Positions 12,185-21,101 of a DNA stretch of 64,000 nt are shown piece after piece. The DNA lies in the NCBI RefSeq assembly GCF_036250675.1, contig NZ_CP109592.1, positions 2,294,001 to 2,358,000 on the forward strand. The letters run 5' to 3'. Origin of the DNA: Streptomyces sp. NBC_01689. GTDB taxonomy: Bacteria; Actinomycetota; Actinomycetes; Streptomycetales; Streptomycetaceae. The position numbers and the translations under genes were made by a program. The notes below the pieces were generated by a model. It made no database searches. It saw only the letters and a program-made list of their open reading frames with translations, and was not told the origin of the DNA. Every line of letters starts with the position of its first letter. Within the stretch, counting starts at the first letter, position 1.

Positions 12185-13321
12185 TCAGGACCGCGCCGAG
12201 GTGCGGTCGGTGACGGGCATCATGTCGGCGTGCGACAGGAGACGGTTGGCGTTGCGCTCCGTCTCCAGGGAGCCCTCGACGCCGATCGCGGGACCGTCGA
12301 GGAGCCGCTCCAGTTCCGCGGCCCTGCCGGCGCCCCTGATGCCGAGCGAGGCGGCCGGGTCGGCGTCGAGTTCGCCCGTGATGTCGATGAGGCGCACCAC
12401 GATGTCGTCGCGCTGGAAGACGGTGCTCGCGTGGACCGCGCTCTTCGGATCGGCCGCGGCGGACTCGTCCTGACGGGCGAGCAGCCGGGCGAGCTCCATG
12501 CCCTGACCGTGCTTGGCCGGGTAGTACAGCGCGTGCCGGCGCAGGTTCGCGGGTTCCGGCCGGTCCGCCACCACGTGGTGCACGGCCGGCAGGGCCGCGC
12601 GGGTGAAGAAGACCCGGGCCGATCCCTCGTCGCGGAGGTCCCGCTCCTGCTCCAGGTACGGGTTGATGGCCTCCTCGACCGCCCTTACCTCGGGCTGGCG
12701 GGCGACATGGCGCAGGGCGGCGGGAAGGTCGCCCTCCACCTCCACCGCGCGCACGACGCGGTTGCCGTGCATGAAGAGCGAGGTGCGGCGCAGGCGGGTG
12801 ACGTCGTCGACCTGGGCCTGGGGGGCCTCGTACCCGGCCAGGATCTCCGCGACCTTCGACTCGGAGCCCGGCTTGACGGTGAAGGTGAGGGCGTGGCGGG
12901 CCACCCCGTCCCCCACGCGCGCCTGCACCTGCTGTCCGCCCGTGGCGCCCTTGGCCGCCTCGGGCGCCGCCTGCTGCTGGTTGCGGTGGGTCTCCCGCAG
13001 GATGCTGTAGCGCATCGAGCGGGTGTCCTTGACGCAGCTGTGCATCGGCTTGACCGTCTCGACGTGCTCCTCGCTGTTCACCCAGGCGAGGAAGGGCGGG
13101 GCGCTCTCCCACTCACTGGTGATGAGCCACTGCGAGGGGTTCTCGATCGACTGGCAGAGCTGGTCGCTGATGTGACCGGGGACGGACGCGACCTGGTTGC
13201 ACATGAGTTCGTAGGCGTCGAGGAACTTCTGCTGGGCTCCGTCGTACAGATCGAGCAGCAGGATCACCCGCAGCCTGGAGCCGTCGAACGCCGACTGCGA
13301 GATACGTCCCGAGCTGGTCAT
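12185..13321 (-). CDS. SchA/CurD-like spore-pigment biosynthesis protein (WhiE ORFI-like)
   Basis: A 378-residue protein that opens the minus-strand spore-pigment operon. An N-terminal ferredoxin-like region (about 10-110; LRVILLLDLYDGAQQKFLDAYE, ITSEWES) resembles SchA/CurD and antibiotic-monooxygenase folds. Two further related segments follow (HALTFTVKPGSESKVAEIL near 145-165; RRHALYYPAKHGQGMELARLL near 262-282), suggesting three tandem ferredoxin-like modules. Its biochemical role in pigment formation is unknown. ATG 13321 is preferred over GTG 13330 because GAGAGG is spaced correctly only for the ATG. The 234-base gap to the divergent hydroxylase should carry both whiE-type promoters. 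Confidence 0.88.
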   Translation of the reverse strand: MTSSGRISQSAFDGSRLRVILLLDLYDGAQQKFLDAYELMCNQVASVPGHISDQLCQSIENPSQWLITSEWESAPPFLAWVNSEEHVETVKPMHSCVKDTRSMRYSILRETHRNQQQAAPEAAKGATGGQQVQARVGDGVARHALTFTVKPGSESKVAEILAGYEAPQAQVDDVTRLRRTSLFMHGNRVVRAVEVEGDLPAALRHVARQPEVRAVEEAINPYLEQERDLRDEGSARVFFTRAALPAVHHVVADRPEPANLRRHALYYPAKHGQGMELARLLARQDESAAADPKSAVHASTVFQRDDIVVRLIDITGELDADPAASLGIRGAGRAAELERLLDGPAIGVEGSLETERNANRLLSHADMMPVTDRTSARS

Positions 13322-13555
13322 CCGGCACACCTCTCTTCATTCTTCACGGAAGGTCAGGAACGACCGCCGTGGCCGAAAGGCCGGGGTCGTCATGAGCCGA
13401 TCGTTGACGGGAGGCCGGGGAGGCGCGAGCCCCACGGGGCGGACGAGTGAACCGCGTGCCATCCGGGTGCCCCGGGCGCGCGAGCGGGCCGGCGCAGGGC
13501 ATGGAACCTGCATCCGATGCGCGACTCGGCCCGCAGGTGACGCTGGAGGCATGCA
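13322..13555. promoter_or_regulatory. Divergent promoter region of the spore-pigment locus
   Basis: The 234-base gap separates the seven-gene minus-strand operon from the plus-strand hydroxylase. In S. coelicolor the equivalent gap carries whiEP1 and whiEP2, the latter dependent on the spore sigma factor SigF. I could not place a convincing -10/-35 pair by eye. Confidence 0.5.
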
Positions 13556-15241
13556 ATGAACCGATCGGAAGTGGCCGGCGAGGTCACTCACCGCACACCG
13601 GTCCTCGTCGTCGGCGGCTCTCTGGTGGGGCTGTCCACCTCACTGTTCCTGGGACGCCTCGGTGTGCCGCATCTGCTCGTCGAGCGTCACTCGGGTACGT
13701 CGGTCCACCCGCGGGGGCGCGGCAACAACGTCCGCACGATGGAGCTGTTCCGGGTGGCCGGGGCGCAGCGGCGCATCGAGCGGGCCGCGTCCGTCCTGGC
13801 GGAGAACCACGGCATCCTGCAGGCACCGGATCTGGTGGGTGACTCGGGCGAGTGGCTGTTCACGACCATGGACCCCGGCGGCGGCCTGGCCCGCTTCAGC
13901 CCGGGCAAGTGGTGTCTGTGCAGCCAGAACGACCTGGAGCCGGTGCTCCTGGAGTGCGCTCGGGAGCTGGGCGGGGATCTGCGGTACTCCACGGAGCTGG
14001 TGTCGTTCGAGCAGGACGCCGAGGGGGTGACGGCGCGGCTCAGGGACCGGGTGACGGGTGAGTGCAGCACGGTCGCGGCGGAGTATCTCGTCGCCGCGGA
14101 CGGACCGCGCAGTCCCGTCCGTGAGCGGCTCGGCATCGGGCAGAACGGTCCGGGCGACCTGTTCCACAACGTGAGTGTCACCTTCACCTCGCGGCGCCTC
14201 GCGGAGGCCGTCGGCGACCGGCGGTTCATCGTCTGCTACCTGACCGGCCCGGAGGCCGACGGGGCGCTGCTGCCGGTCGACAACAAGGAGCACTGGGTGT
14301 TCCACGCGCCCTGGCACCCCGAACGCGGGGAGACGCTGGAGGAGTTCACGGACGAGCGGTGCGCGGAGCACATCCGGCGGGCCACGGGTGTCCGGGCTCT
14401 CGACGTGGAGATCACCGGCCGGGCCGCCTGGCACGCGGCGGAGCGGGTCGCCGAGCGGTACCTGGACGGCCGGGTGTTCCTCGCCGGTGACTCGGCCCAC
14501 GAGATGTCCCCGACCGGGGCGTTCGGTTCGAACACCGGTATCCAGGACGCGCACAACCTCGCCTGGAAGCTGGCCGCCGTCCTCGGCGGCTGGGCCGGCC
14601 CCGGGCTGCTGGACTCGTACGACGCGGAGCGCCGTCCGGTCGCGGAGGCGACGAGCGCCCGCGCCTCCTCGCGTTCGGTCGAGCACAGTCATCCCGGGTA
14701 CACGCCCGCTCCCGGGGCCGGCGGGCCCCGGCGTCCCCGCGGCCCGGGCGGCCCGGGCGGCAAGGGCGGCGGCCTCCTCGGTGTGGCGCTGGGCTACCGC
14801 TATCCGCGCGGTGCGGTCCTGGGCGCCGATCCGACGCAGCCGATCGTGCCGGACGGCATGCGGCTGACGGGCGAGCCGGGCAGCCGGGCGCCCCACCTGT
14901 GGCTGGACCGGGCCGGTGACCGGATCTCCGCCCTCGACCTGTACGAGCGGTCCATGGTGCTCCTGAGCTCGGCGGACGGCACCGCCGGATGGCACGCGGC
15001 GGCCGGGGAGGTCGCGACGCGGCTGTCGGTGCCGCTGGACTCCTACCGGATCGGCTTCGGGACCGGCGCGGACCTGACCCCCGAGGGCGGCACGGACTGG
15101 GCGGGGGCGCACGGGGTCGGCGGGGACGGCGCGGTGCTGGTCCGGCCCGACGGGTTCGTCGCCTGGCGGTCCGCGGGCCCGTCGCCCGACCCCGGCGCGA
15201 CGCTGCGGGAGGTGCTGGTGACGCTGCTGGACCGGCGCTGA
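13556..15241 (+). CDS. FAD-dependent aromatic hydroxylase of spore pigment (WhiE ORFVIII-like)
   Basis: A 561-residue class A flavoprotein monooxygenase that should hydroxylate the polyketide aromatic core using NADPH and oxygen. The dinucleotide-binding fold is at VLVVGGSLVG (16-25), the DG motif at ADGPRSP (181-187), and the second FAD motif at GDSAHEMSPTGAFG (311-324). A C-terminal thioredoxin-like domain ends the protein. Residues around 390-410 are a Gly/Pro-rich linker (APGAGGPRRPRGPGGPGG). CTGGAGGC lies correctly before the ATG. It is transcribed divergently from the whiE-like operon, exactly as whiE ORFVIII. Confidence 0.94.
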   Translation: MNRSEVAGEVTHRTPVLVVGGSLVGLSTSLFLGRLGVPHLLVERHSGTSVHPRGRGNNVRTMELFRVAGAQRRIERAASVLAENHGILQAPDLVGDSGEWLFTTMDPGGGLARFSPGKWCLCSQNDLEPVLLECARELGGDLRYSTELVSFEQDAEGVTARLRDRVTGECSTVAAEYLVAADGPRSPVRERLGIGQNGPGDLFHNVSVTFTSRRLAEAVGDRRFIVCYLTGPEADGALLPVDNKEHWVFHAPWHPERGETLEEFTDERCAEHIRRATGVRALDVEITGRAAWHAAERVAERYLDGRVFLAGDSAHEMSPTGAFGSNTGIQDAHNLAWKLAAVLGGWAGPGLLDSYDAERRPVAEATSARASSRSVEHSHPGYTPAPGAGGPRRPRGPGGPGGKGGGLLGVALGYRYPRGAVLGADPTQPIVPDGMRLTGEPGSRAPHLWLDRAGDRISALDLYERSMVLLSSADGTAGWHAAAGEVATRLSVPLDSYRIGFGTGADLTPEGGTDWAGAHGVGGDGAVLVRPDGFVAWRSAGPSPDPGATLREVLVTLLDRR

Positions 15242-15287
15242 CGAATCCGCCGCGCCGGGGCGCGCGCGGGGGCCTCACCCGGACGGG

Positions 15288-15749
15288 TCAGGGGCCCGGG
15301 GCCGCCCTGCCGAGGTCGAGCCGTCCGAGGTGCGCCAGGTTCGCCAGGTCGCCGGGGTCCTCGCCGGCGTCGGCGCCGAACCAGGCGTCGAGGATCTCCT
15401 TGAGAAGGGGCTCGGAGGTCAGCCGCAGGCTCAGCGCCAGCACGTTCGCGTCGTTCCAGCGGCGCGCGCCGTCGGCCGAGTAGGCGTCCGTGCACAGGGC
15501 CGCCCGGACGCCCGCCACCTTGTTCGCGGCGATGGACGCGCCCGTGCCGGTCCAGCAGCACACCACCGCCTGCTCCGCGGTCCCCGCGGCCACCTCGCGG
15601 GCCGCGGCCTCCGAGCACACCGCCCACCGTGGGTCCCGGCCGGGGTGGAGCGCCCCGTGCGTCGTGACCTCGTGGCCGCGCCCGCGCAGTTCCGCGACGA
15701 GGGAGCGGGCCACGGGTTCGTCCATGTCCGAGGAGACGGCGATCCGCAT
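15288..15749 (-). CDS. RpiB/LacA/LacB-family sugar-phosphate isomerase
   Basis: A 153-residue protein of the ribose-5-phosphate isomerase B family, which interconverts aldose and ketose phosphates (ribose-5-P/ribulose-5-P or allose-6-P). The N-terminal RIAVSSDMDEP and active-site loop CCWTGTGASIAANKVAGVRA (65-84) match the family, whose usual loop reads like CGTGIGMSIAANK. The active-site glycine/isoleucine pattern is slightly altered. It is convergent with the spore-pigment hydroxylase and appears monocistronic. Confidence 0.88.
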   Translation of the reverse strand: MRIAVSSDMDEPVARSLVAELRGRGHEVTTHGALHPGRDPRWAVCSEAAAREVAAGTAEQAVVCCWTGTGASIAANKVAGVRAALCTDAYSADGARRWNDANVLALSLRLTSEPLLKEILDAWFGADAGEDPGDLANLAHLGRLDLGRAAPGP

Positions 15750-15840
15750 GCCCGGCAGCCTACCCAGCGGCGCGGAGGCGCGGAACGCGCGCCGCGTCCG
15801 GCACCCGGGGCAGGACCCGCGGACACGAAGCCGGCACGAA

Positions 15841-15878
15841 GAAGGGCCCTCACGGACCCATGTCCGTGAAGACCCTTC
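15841..15878 (-). terminator. Terminator hairpin of tRNA-Pro copy 1
   Basis: Nested inverted repeats (15841-15846 with 15873-15878, and 15851-15857 with 15862-15868) lie directly 3' of the minus-strand tRNA. The trailer next to the tRNA, 15864-15884, is identical to that of the second copy. Confidence 0.6.
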
Positions 15879-15884
15879 GCACCG

Positions 15885-15958
<74 letters not shown>

Positions 15959-16117
15959 ATGCGGTTCACCCGCGGTGATCCCGCGTGATCGTGCAGGTAA
16001 ACCCTACCGTACGTGCGGGGGCGGCCCGCCCCCGCGACGGACGGCGATGCGGTGCGTCCGGTGCGCCCGCGGCGGCGCGCGGCGCGGCACCGGAGCGTAC
16101 GGGCTTCGGGGCGGCGG

Positions 16118-17572
16118 CTATCCCGGGCTGCCGGCGAGCCTCCACTCCCGGTGCAGCGCGCCCAGCGGAATGCCGCGCCGGAGGACCGGGGTGCCGAAGA
16201 CGGACAGCTGGACGTGCAGCGTCCCGTTCAGGTCGAGGCCGCCGTAGACACCCCAGGTGCCGGCCGTCCCGACACCGGCCTTCGTGCCGGACCGGGTCGG
16301 TGAGGCGGCGTCGACCGTGCCCGCGGCCTCACCGCGCAGGTAGGGGGCCAGGTCGGCGGTGACGCCCACGGCTCCGTACAGGCCGACGGTGGCCTCCGCG
16401 CCGAGGGCGGCCTTCACCCCGCCGGCCGCCGTGACCCGGGCGTGCACCGGCGTGCTCGTCATGTGCGAGGCGCTGACCGGGGTCCAGCCGCCGGCCGGGT
16501 CGTAGGTGCCGCCCGCGTCGAAGTCGCCCTTGAGGTCCTGCTCGATGTCGACGGTGACGCCGCCGTCGCCGCTGATCCGGAGGTAGCAGGTCAGGTCCAG
16601 GTTGACGACGACGGGGACCGGGCCGACCTGGAGGACGGGATCGGCGTGCAGCTTCGCGAACGGCAGCCGGAGCGGCTGGGCGGAGGCCGCCGCGCGCCCC
16701 TTGAGCGCCCAGCGCGAGGTCCACTCGCCGGAGACGCCGAGACGGGCGCTCGCCGGGCCTCCCGCGGTGGATCCGCCGCCGTAGGAGAAGTCGACCTCCG
16801 GTTCGACCTGGACGAAGCCGGACACGGTCGCCGCCGCGGAGGCCGGCGTGCCCTCGGCCGCGGCGACCCGGGTGGCGAGGTCGACCCGCAGGCCGCCGAG
16901 CGGGACCTTCGCGCCCTCGGGGCCCGCGTGCACGTCTCCGGTCCGTGTCCAGGAGACCTTGACGTCGGGCAGCAGCCTCTCGACGTCGAAGGACGCGGGA
17001 TCGACGGGGACCGTGCCCTTCGCCCGGCCGTCGCCGAGAAGGGCGTCCAGGGTCGTCGGCGCGGTCCGCACCTCCGTGCCGCCGGGCTTCTCCCCGATCA
17101 CCTCGGTGACCTCGGCGAGCAGTCCGTCGGGGGCGCCCGGGGCGGGGGCGCTGGCGATGACGTCACCGACGGCGGTACGGCCCGGCGCCGGTGTCCCCGC
17201 GGGCGTCGGCGACACGGACGGATTCCCGTGCCGCGCGGGCGATATGACGGCGCGTCGGGTGCGGCTGTCGTACGAGGTCACCTCGACCGCCGTCCGGTGG
17301 GCCCGGCCGCCGGCGGCGCCGGGCCGTGCGACGGCGGCGGAGGTGGCCGCGGGCGCCGCGGCGACGGCGAGCGGCCGACCGACGCGGTCCGTGGTGCCGG
17401 TTGAGGAGCCGGAGGAACCGGAAGGAGAAACGGAGGCGGTGGCGTCCGGGGCGGGTCCGGCGGCGGACGAGGTGTGCGCGCCGGGGTCGGCGGAGCAGCC
17501 GGTGACGAGGAGGAGGGCGGATGCGGCGAGCGCGGGCACGAGGGCGCGCGGAGGCCGCTTGCGGATACGCAA
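16118..17572 (-). CDS. Putative lipoprotein of unknown function
   Basis: A 484-residue exported protein. The signal peptide ends in a lipobox (LLVTGC, lipidated Cys26), so it should be anchored to the outer face of the membrane. Residues 27-160 are low-complexity Ala/Ser/Pro/Gly, typical of a cell-wall-spanning linker. The remaining 320 residues are rich in beta-strand and glycine with alternating hydrophobics (PVPVVVNLDLTCYLRISGDGGV, GLYGAVGVTADLAPYL), suggesting a beta-sandwich or barrel-like domain. I recognise no family or catalytic motif. It stands alone, divergent from nothing obvious, with tRNA-Pro downstream. Confidence 0.75.
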   Translation of the reverse strand: MRIRKRPPRALVPALAASALLLVTGCSADPGAHTSSAAGPAPDATASVSPSGSSGSSTGTTDRVGRPLAVAAAPAATSAAVARPGAAGGRAHRTAVEVTSYDSRTRRAVISPARHGNPSVSPTPAGTPAPGRTAVGDVIASAPAPGAPDGLLAEVTEVIGEKPGGTEVRTAPTTLDALLGDGRAKGTVPVDPASFDVERLLPDVKVSWTRTGDVHAGPEGAKVPLGGLRVDLATRVAAAEGTPASAAATVSGFVQVEPEVDFSYGGGSTAGGPASARLGVSGEWTSRWALKGRAAASAQPLRLPFAKLHADPVLQVGPVPVVVNLDLTCYLRISGDGGVTVDIEQDLKGDFDAGGTYDPAGGWTPVSASHMTSTPVHARVTAAGGVKAALGAEATVGLYGAVGVTADLAPYLRGEAAGTVDAASPTRSGTKAGVGTAGTWGVYGGLDLNGTLHVQLSVFGTPVLRRGIPLGALHREWRLAGSPG

Positions 17573-17879
17573 GATCAGTCCTGAGGGGGGTGGGGGTGGC
17601 AGGAAATTACCGACGAGTAACTAGGCGTGAGCATGCCATGCGGCCGCGAAGGTCCGCCTCGCCTTTCCGTATCCACCCAGGGTGATGTGCGCCACGCCGC
17701 CCCCCTCGGGACGGTCGCGTCGCGCAGTCCCCCACTCGGTCGCACACTCCCCGGCTCGACCGATCAGCAGTCACCTTGACCCGGCGTCGGACAGCCCGCC
17801 CGAACCGGCCGCGCTCCGCCCGCCGGAGGGGGCGGCCAGCGGCCCCGGGGCCTTCGCCCTCACCCCGGGGCCGACCCCC
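17573..17879. other. Intergenic region upstream of the lipoprotein gene
   Basis: About 300 bases lie between the lipoprotein start and the stop of the next minus-strand gene. The part next to the lipoprotein (17595-17640) is relatively AT-rich and probably contains its promoter. Nothing else is recognised. Confidence 0.5.
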
Positions 17880-18104
17880 TCACCTTCCGGTCTCGGGTCC
17901 CCAGTACTCCGGGCCGATCCCCCGCCAGTCGATGAGCGGGGACACCGCGAGGGTCAGCGGATCGACATCGAGCCCCGCGCGCCGCAGGAACTCGGACAGG
18001 TCGGCCAGGTTGTAGGCCAGGCCCAGACTCTCTCCGTGCACACGGACCCGACGGCCACCCGTCGGAGCCGGCGGGGACACGATCACAGGCAGCGGTTCGG
18101 ACAT
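17880..18104 (-). CDS. Small hypothetical protein (74 residues)
   Basis: A 74-residue protein, MSEPLPVIVSPPAPTGGRR followed by a compact region with VRVHGESLGLAYNLADLSEFLRRAGLD and a C-terminal WRGIGPEYWGPE. The frame is open further upstream to 18224, but that extension is Arg-rich without a ribosome-binding site, while GAGGC lies about 10 bases before ATG 18104. I do not assign a function. The codon bias is good, so it is probably real. It lies downstream of the Lrp-type regulator on the same strand with a 165-base gap. Confidence 0.6.
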   Translation of the reverse strand: MSEPLPVIVSPPAPTGGRRVRVHGESLGLAYNLADLSEFLRRAGLDVDPLTLAVSPLIDWRGIGPEYWGPETGR

Positions 18105-18269
18105 GAATCCAGCCTCGCCTCTCCGGTCCCGGCGTGCATCCCGGCCCGACCTGTCGCTCGTCCGTCGCGCGCCGTCGACGGGCCGCCGGGGAAGTGTGGG
18201 TGTGTCATGGCCAAATTCAATCACGTGTTCGATTTATCGCGCGACCCACGCCCCGGGGACCGCCGTCGG

Positions 18270-18713
18270 TCACACCCGCGGCCGGTTGATCAGCCCGGAC
18301 AGCACGATCACGCTCTCCGTCCGCTCGATCACCCTGGCCTCGCGCACCTGCTGGATGGCACGTTCCAGATGCGGGATGTCCAGGGCCATCAGATGCACGA
18401 TCGCGTCCGCGGCCCCGGAGACCGTGTAGGCCTCGACCACCTCGGGCACGTCCTCCAGGGCCCGCCGCAGTTCGGCCGGGGCCGGATTGCCCTTGCAGTA
18501 CACCTCGGCGAACGCTTCGGTCCGCCAGCCCAGCGCCTGGGTGTCGACGAGCGCGGTGAAGCCCCGGATCGTGCCGTCGGCCACGAGCCGGTCCAGGCGC
18601 CGCTTCGCCGCCGGTGCGGAGAGCCCGGCGGCGCGGCCGATCTCCGCGTACGTGCTGCGCGCGTCGCGCAGCACGCACCGGACGATGGCCTCGTCGATGG
18701 CGTCCATGGCCAT
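18270..18713 (-). CDS. Lrp/AsnC-family transcriptional regulator
   Basis: A 147-residue regulator with an N-terminal AsnC-type winged helix (residues 3-50: DAIDEAIVRCVLRDARSTYAE, AAAKRRLDRLVADG) and a C-terminal RAM ligand-binding domain (65-140). Such proteins sense amino acids or related small molecules as octamers. ATG 18713 follows GGGAGAGAG; a longer start at 18749 is less likely. It is divergent from the M20 peptidase pseudogene, whose substrate may be its ligand or target. The shared promoter region has a 9-bp direct repeat. Confidence 0.9.
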   Translation of the reverse strand: MAMDAIDEAIVRCVLRDARSTYAEIGRAAGLSAPAAKRRLDRLVADGTIRGFTALVDTQALGWRTEAFAEVYCKGNPAPAELRRALEDVPEVVEAYTVSGAADAIVHLMALDIPHLERAIQQVREARVIERTESVIVLSGLINRPRV

Positions 18714-18735
18714 GTCACTCTCTCCCTGCTCCACG

Positions 18736-18774
18736 CAAGAAATCACCACGCGGGCGCAATCTTCACAAGAAATC
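18736..18774. promoter_or_regulatory. Direct-repeat candidate operator between the Lrp regulator and the M20 gene
   Basis: The nonamer CAAGAAATC occurs at 18736-18744 and again at 18766-18774. The spacing is exactly 30 bases, about three helical turns, placing both copies on the same DNA face. This suits cooperative binding by an Lrp-type octamer. Assignment is inferred. Confidence 0.45.
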
Positions 18775-18874
18775 GGGCCCAGACGGAAACGAACGGCGAT
18801 TGTTTGCGTACCGGGGCTGTTCGTAACATCCTCACGCCCCCCTCGTCATCCCACCCGCGAAAGGAGCGTGTGGC

Positions 18875-20150
18875 ATGCGCGCAGTGCTCAGCGCCGAGGA
18901 ATCCGCCGCCCTGGAGGCCGTCGACGAGACGGCCGTCGCCACGATGCTGCTCGACACCCTGGCCGTGCCGAGCATGACGGGAAGCGCGGCCGAGTCCGAG
19001 CTGCAGCACCGTCTGGCGCGGGACCTCGGACGGTCCGGTCTGGACATCGACCTCTGGTCGATGGACCTGGCCGCCCTGCGCGCCGAGCCCGGCTTCCCCG
19101 GCATGGAGGTGCCGCGCGACGAGGCCTGGGGACTGGTCGCGACGCTGCCCGGTGCCGAGGACGGCCCGACCATGATCCTCCAGGGGCATGTGGACGTCGT
19201 ACCGCCCGGTGACCTCGCGCAGTGGGCGGGCGCCCCCGTTCGTACCCAGCGTCCGCGGGGACGTCGTGCACGGCCGGGGAGCCTGCGACATGAAGGCCGG
19301 GGTCGTCGCCAACGTCGCCGCGCTCGCCGCGATCCGCGCCTCCGGGGTACGGCTGCGCGGCAGCGTGGCGGGCCACTTCGTGGTCGGCGAGGAGGACGGC
19401 GGCGTCGGGGCCTTCGGGACCCTGCACCGCGGCCACACCGGCGACGCCTGTGTCATCAGCGAGCCGACCGGCGGCACGCTGGTCACCGCGAACGCCGGCG
19501 CCCTGACCTTCCGTATCACCGTGCCGGGCCGGTCGACCCACGCGAGCACCCGGGACGCCGGGGTGAGCGCCATCGACGCCTACGCGCCCGTCTCCGCCGC
19601 GCTGGCCCGCCTGGAGGCCGCCCGCGGCGAGACGCCCGACCCCCTCATGGCCGAGTACCCCTTCCCGTACACCGTCTCCGTCGGGATGCTCCAGGCCGGG
19701 GACTGGGCCAGCAGCGTGCCGGGGCTGCTCGTCGCCGACGGACGGCTCGGACTGCGACTCGACGAGGAACCTGCCGCGGCGCGCGCCGCGTTCGAACGCT
19801 GCGTGGCGGAGGCCTGCGCGGCCGATCCGTGGCTGCGCGGGCATCCCGCGGTCGTCTCGTGGCCCGGCGGCCAGTTCGCCAGCGGCAGGCTCCCGGCCGG
19901 CCATCCGCTGCGCGAGACGGTCGGCGGCGCGCACGCCGACGTCACCGGGGCGCCGGGCGCCCGGGAACGTGGCGCCCCCTACGGGAGCGACCTGCGGCTC
20001 TACGCGGGGGCGGGCATACCGACGCTCCAGTACGGCCCCGGCGACGTGCGGCTGGCCCACGGCCCCGACGAGCGCGTGTCCCTCGCGGAGACGGTCGCCG
20101 TCGCCCGGGCCCTGGTCCTGGCGACACTGCGCACGGTGGGCACCCTGTAG
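18875..20150 (+). pseudogene. M20-family metallopeptidase/deacylase, frameshifted
   Basis: Two overlapping frames together encode one M20 (ArgE/DapE/Acy1) zinc hydrolase. The first frame (from ATG 18875, ribosome-binding site AAAGGAG) carries the metal-binding HVDVVPPGDLAQWAGAP. The second resumes with FVPSVRGDVVHGRGACDMKAG and continues with GEEDGG and SEPTGG to the stop at 20150. The break lies in a run of five C at 19233-19237. Removing one C restores an uninterrupted protein of about 424 residues with normal motif spacing. Either the gene is disabled by one inserted base or the assembly has a homopolymer error. The product would hydrolyse an N-acyl or peptide bond of an amino-acid derivative. 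Confidence 0.8.
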
Positions 20151-20207
20151 GACCCGGGTCTGGCGGATCTCGGGGCGGGCACGGCCCAGGGGGCTCCTCC
20201 CCGGTGT

Positions 20208-21020
20208 TCAGCCTCCCGCGCGCATCCGCCAGCCGTGGTCGACCGGTCCGAGTCCGGCACCGAGCGGGAAGCCCGCCGCGATGGCGCCCGTGACGTACTC
20301 CTTGGCCCGCCGGACCGCCTCCGGCACCGCGTGTCCCCGTGCCAGTCCCACCGCGACGGCGGAGGCCAGGGTGCAGCCGGTGCCGTGGGTGTGCCGGTTG
20401 TCGTGGCGCGGGGCCCGCAACCAGTGCCGTTCGGTGCCGTCGGTCAGCAGGTCGACGGCCTCGCCGGGCAGATGGCCGCCCTTCACGAGGACCCAGCGGG
20501 GGCCGTAGGACAGCAGCCGTTCGGCGGCGCGGGACATGTCCCGCTCGCCCGTCACCTCGATCCCGGTCAGCTCGGCGGTCTCGTCGAGGTTCGGCGTCGC
20601 CACCGTCGCGACCGGCAGCAGCGCGCCCCGTACGGCGTCCAGCGCGTCGCCCGCCAGCAGCCGGTCACCGTGCTTGGACACGCTCACCGGATCCACCACG
20701 ACGGGCGCGGCGACGTCCGACAGCAGCTCGGCGACGGTCTCGACGAGCAGCGCGGAGCCGAGCATGCCGGTCTTCACCGCCTGCACCCCGATGTCGTCCA
20801 CGACACTGCGGTACTGCGCGCGCACCGCCTCCGCCGGAAGCTCCCAGGCGCCCTGCACACCGAGGGAGTTCTGCGCGGTGACCGCGGTCAGCACACTCAT
20901 CCCGTGCGCGCCGAGCGCCAGCATGGTCTTCAGATCGGCCTGGACACCGGCGCCGCCGCCCGAGTCCGATCCGGCGACGGTCAGGACGCGGGGCGGGGCG
21001 GCGGGGGTCTTCGAGGACAT
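20208..21020 (-). CDS. thiD: Hydroxymethylpyrimidine/phosphomethylpyrimidine kinase
   Basis: A 270-residue ribokinase-fold kinase that phosphorylates HMP and HMP-phosphate to HMP-diphosphate for thiamine synthesis. It has the N-terminal [20 protein letters not shown] (14-33), the substrate-lid [21 protein letters not shown], and the C-terminal anion-hole motif [14 protein letters not shown]. The length is typical of ThiD without a fused ThiE. It follows the permease gene in the same TPP-riboswitch transcription unit with an 81-base gap; AGCGAACCCGTC precedes the ATG. Confidence 0.95.
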   Translation of the reverse strand: MSSKTPAAPPRVLTVAGSDSGGGAGVQADLKTMLALGAHGMSVLTAVTAQNSLGVQGAWELPAEAVRAQYRSVVDDIGVQAVKTGMLGSALLVETVAELLSDVAAPVVVDPVSVSKHGDRLLAGDALDAVRGALLPVATVATPNLDETAELTGIEVTGERDMSRAAERLLSYGPRWVLVKGGHLPGEAVDLLTDGTERHWLRAPRHDNRHTHGTGCTLASAVAVGLARGHAVPEAVRRAKEYVTGAIAAGFPLGAGLGPVDHGWRMRAGG

Positions 21021-21101
21021 GACGGGTTCGCTCCGTACGGGACGAGACGGGTGGGAGACGAGGAGAAGGGCGAGAGGCGAGGCGGGCGGCGGAGCACCGG
21101 G

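Noticed and set aside
18875..20293. A 472-residue protein read straight through the M20 gene
   Set aside because: After residue 115 the frame loses all M20 motifs and becomes Arg-rich, while the motifs continue in another frame. It is a frameshift product.
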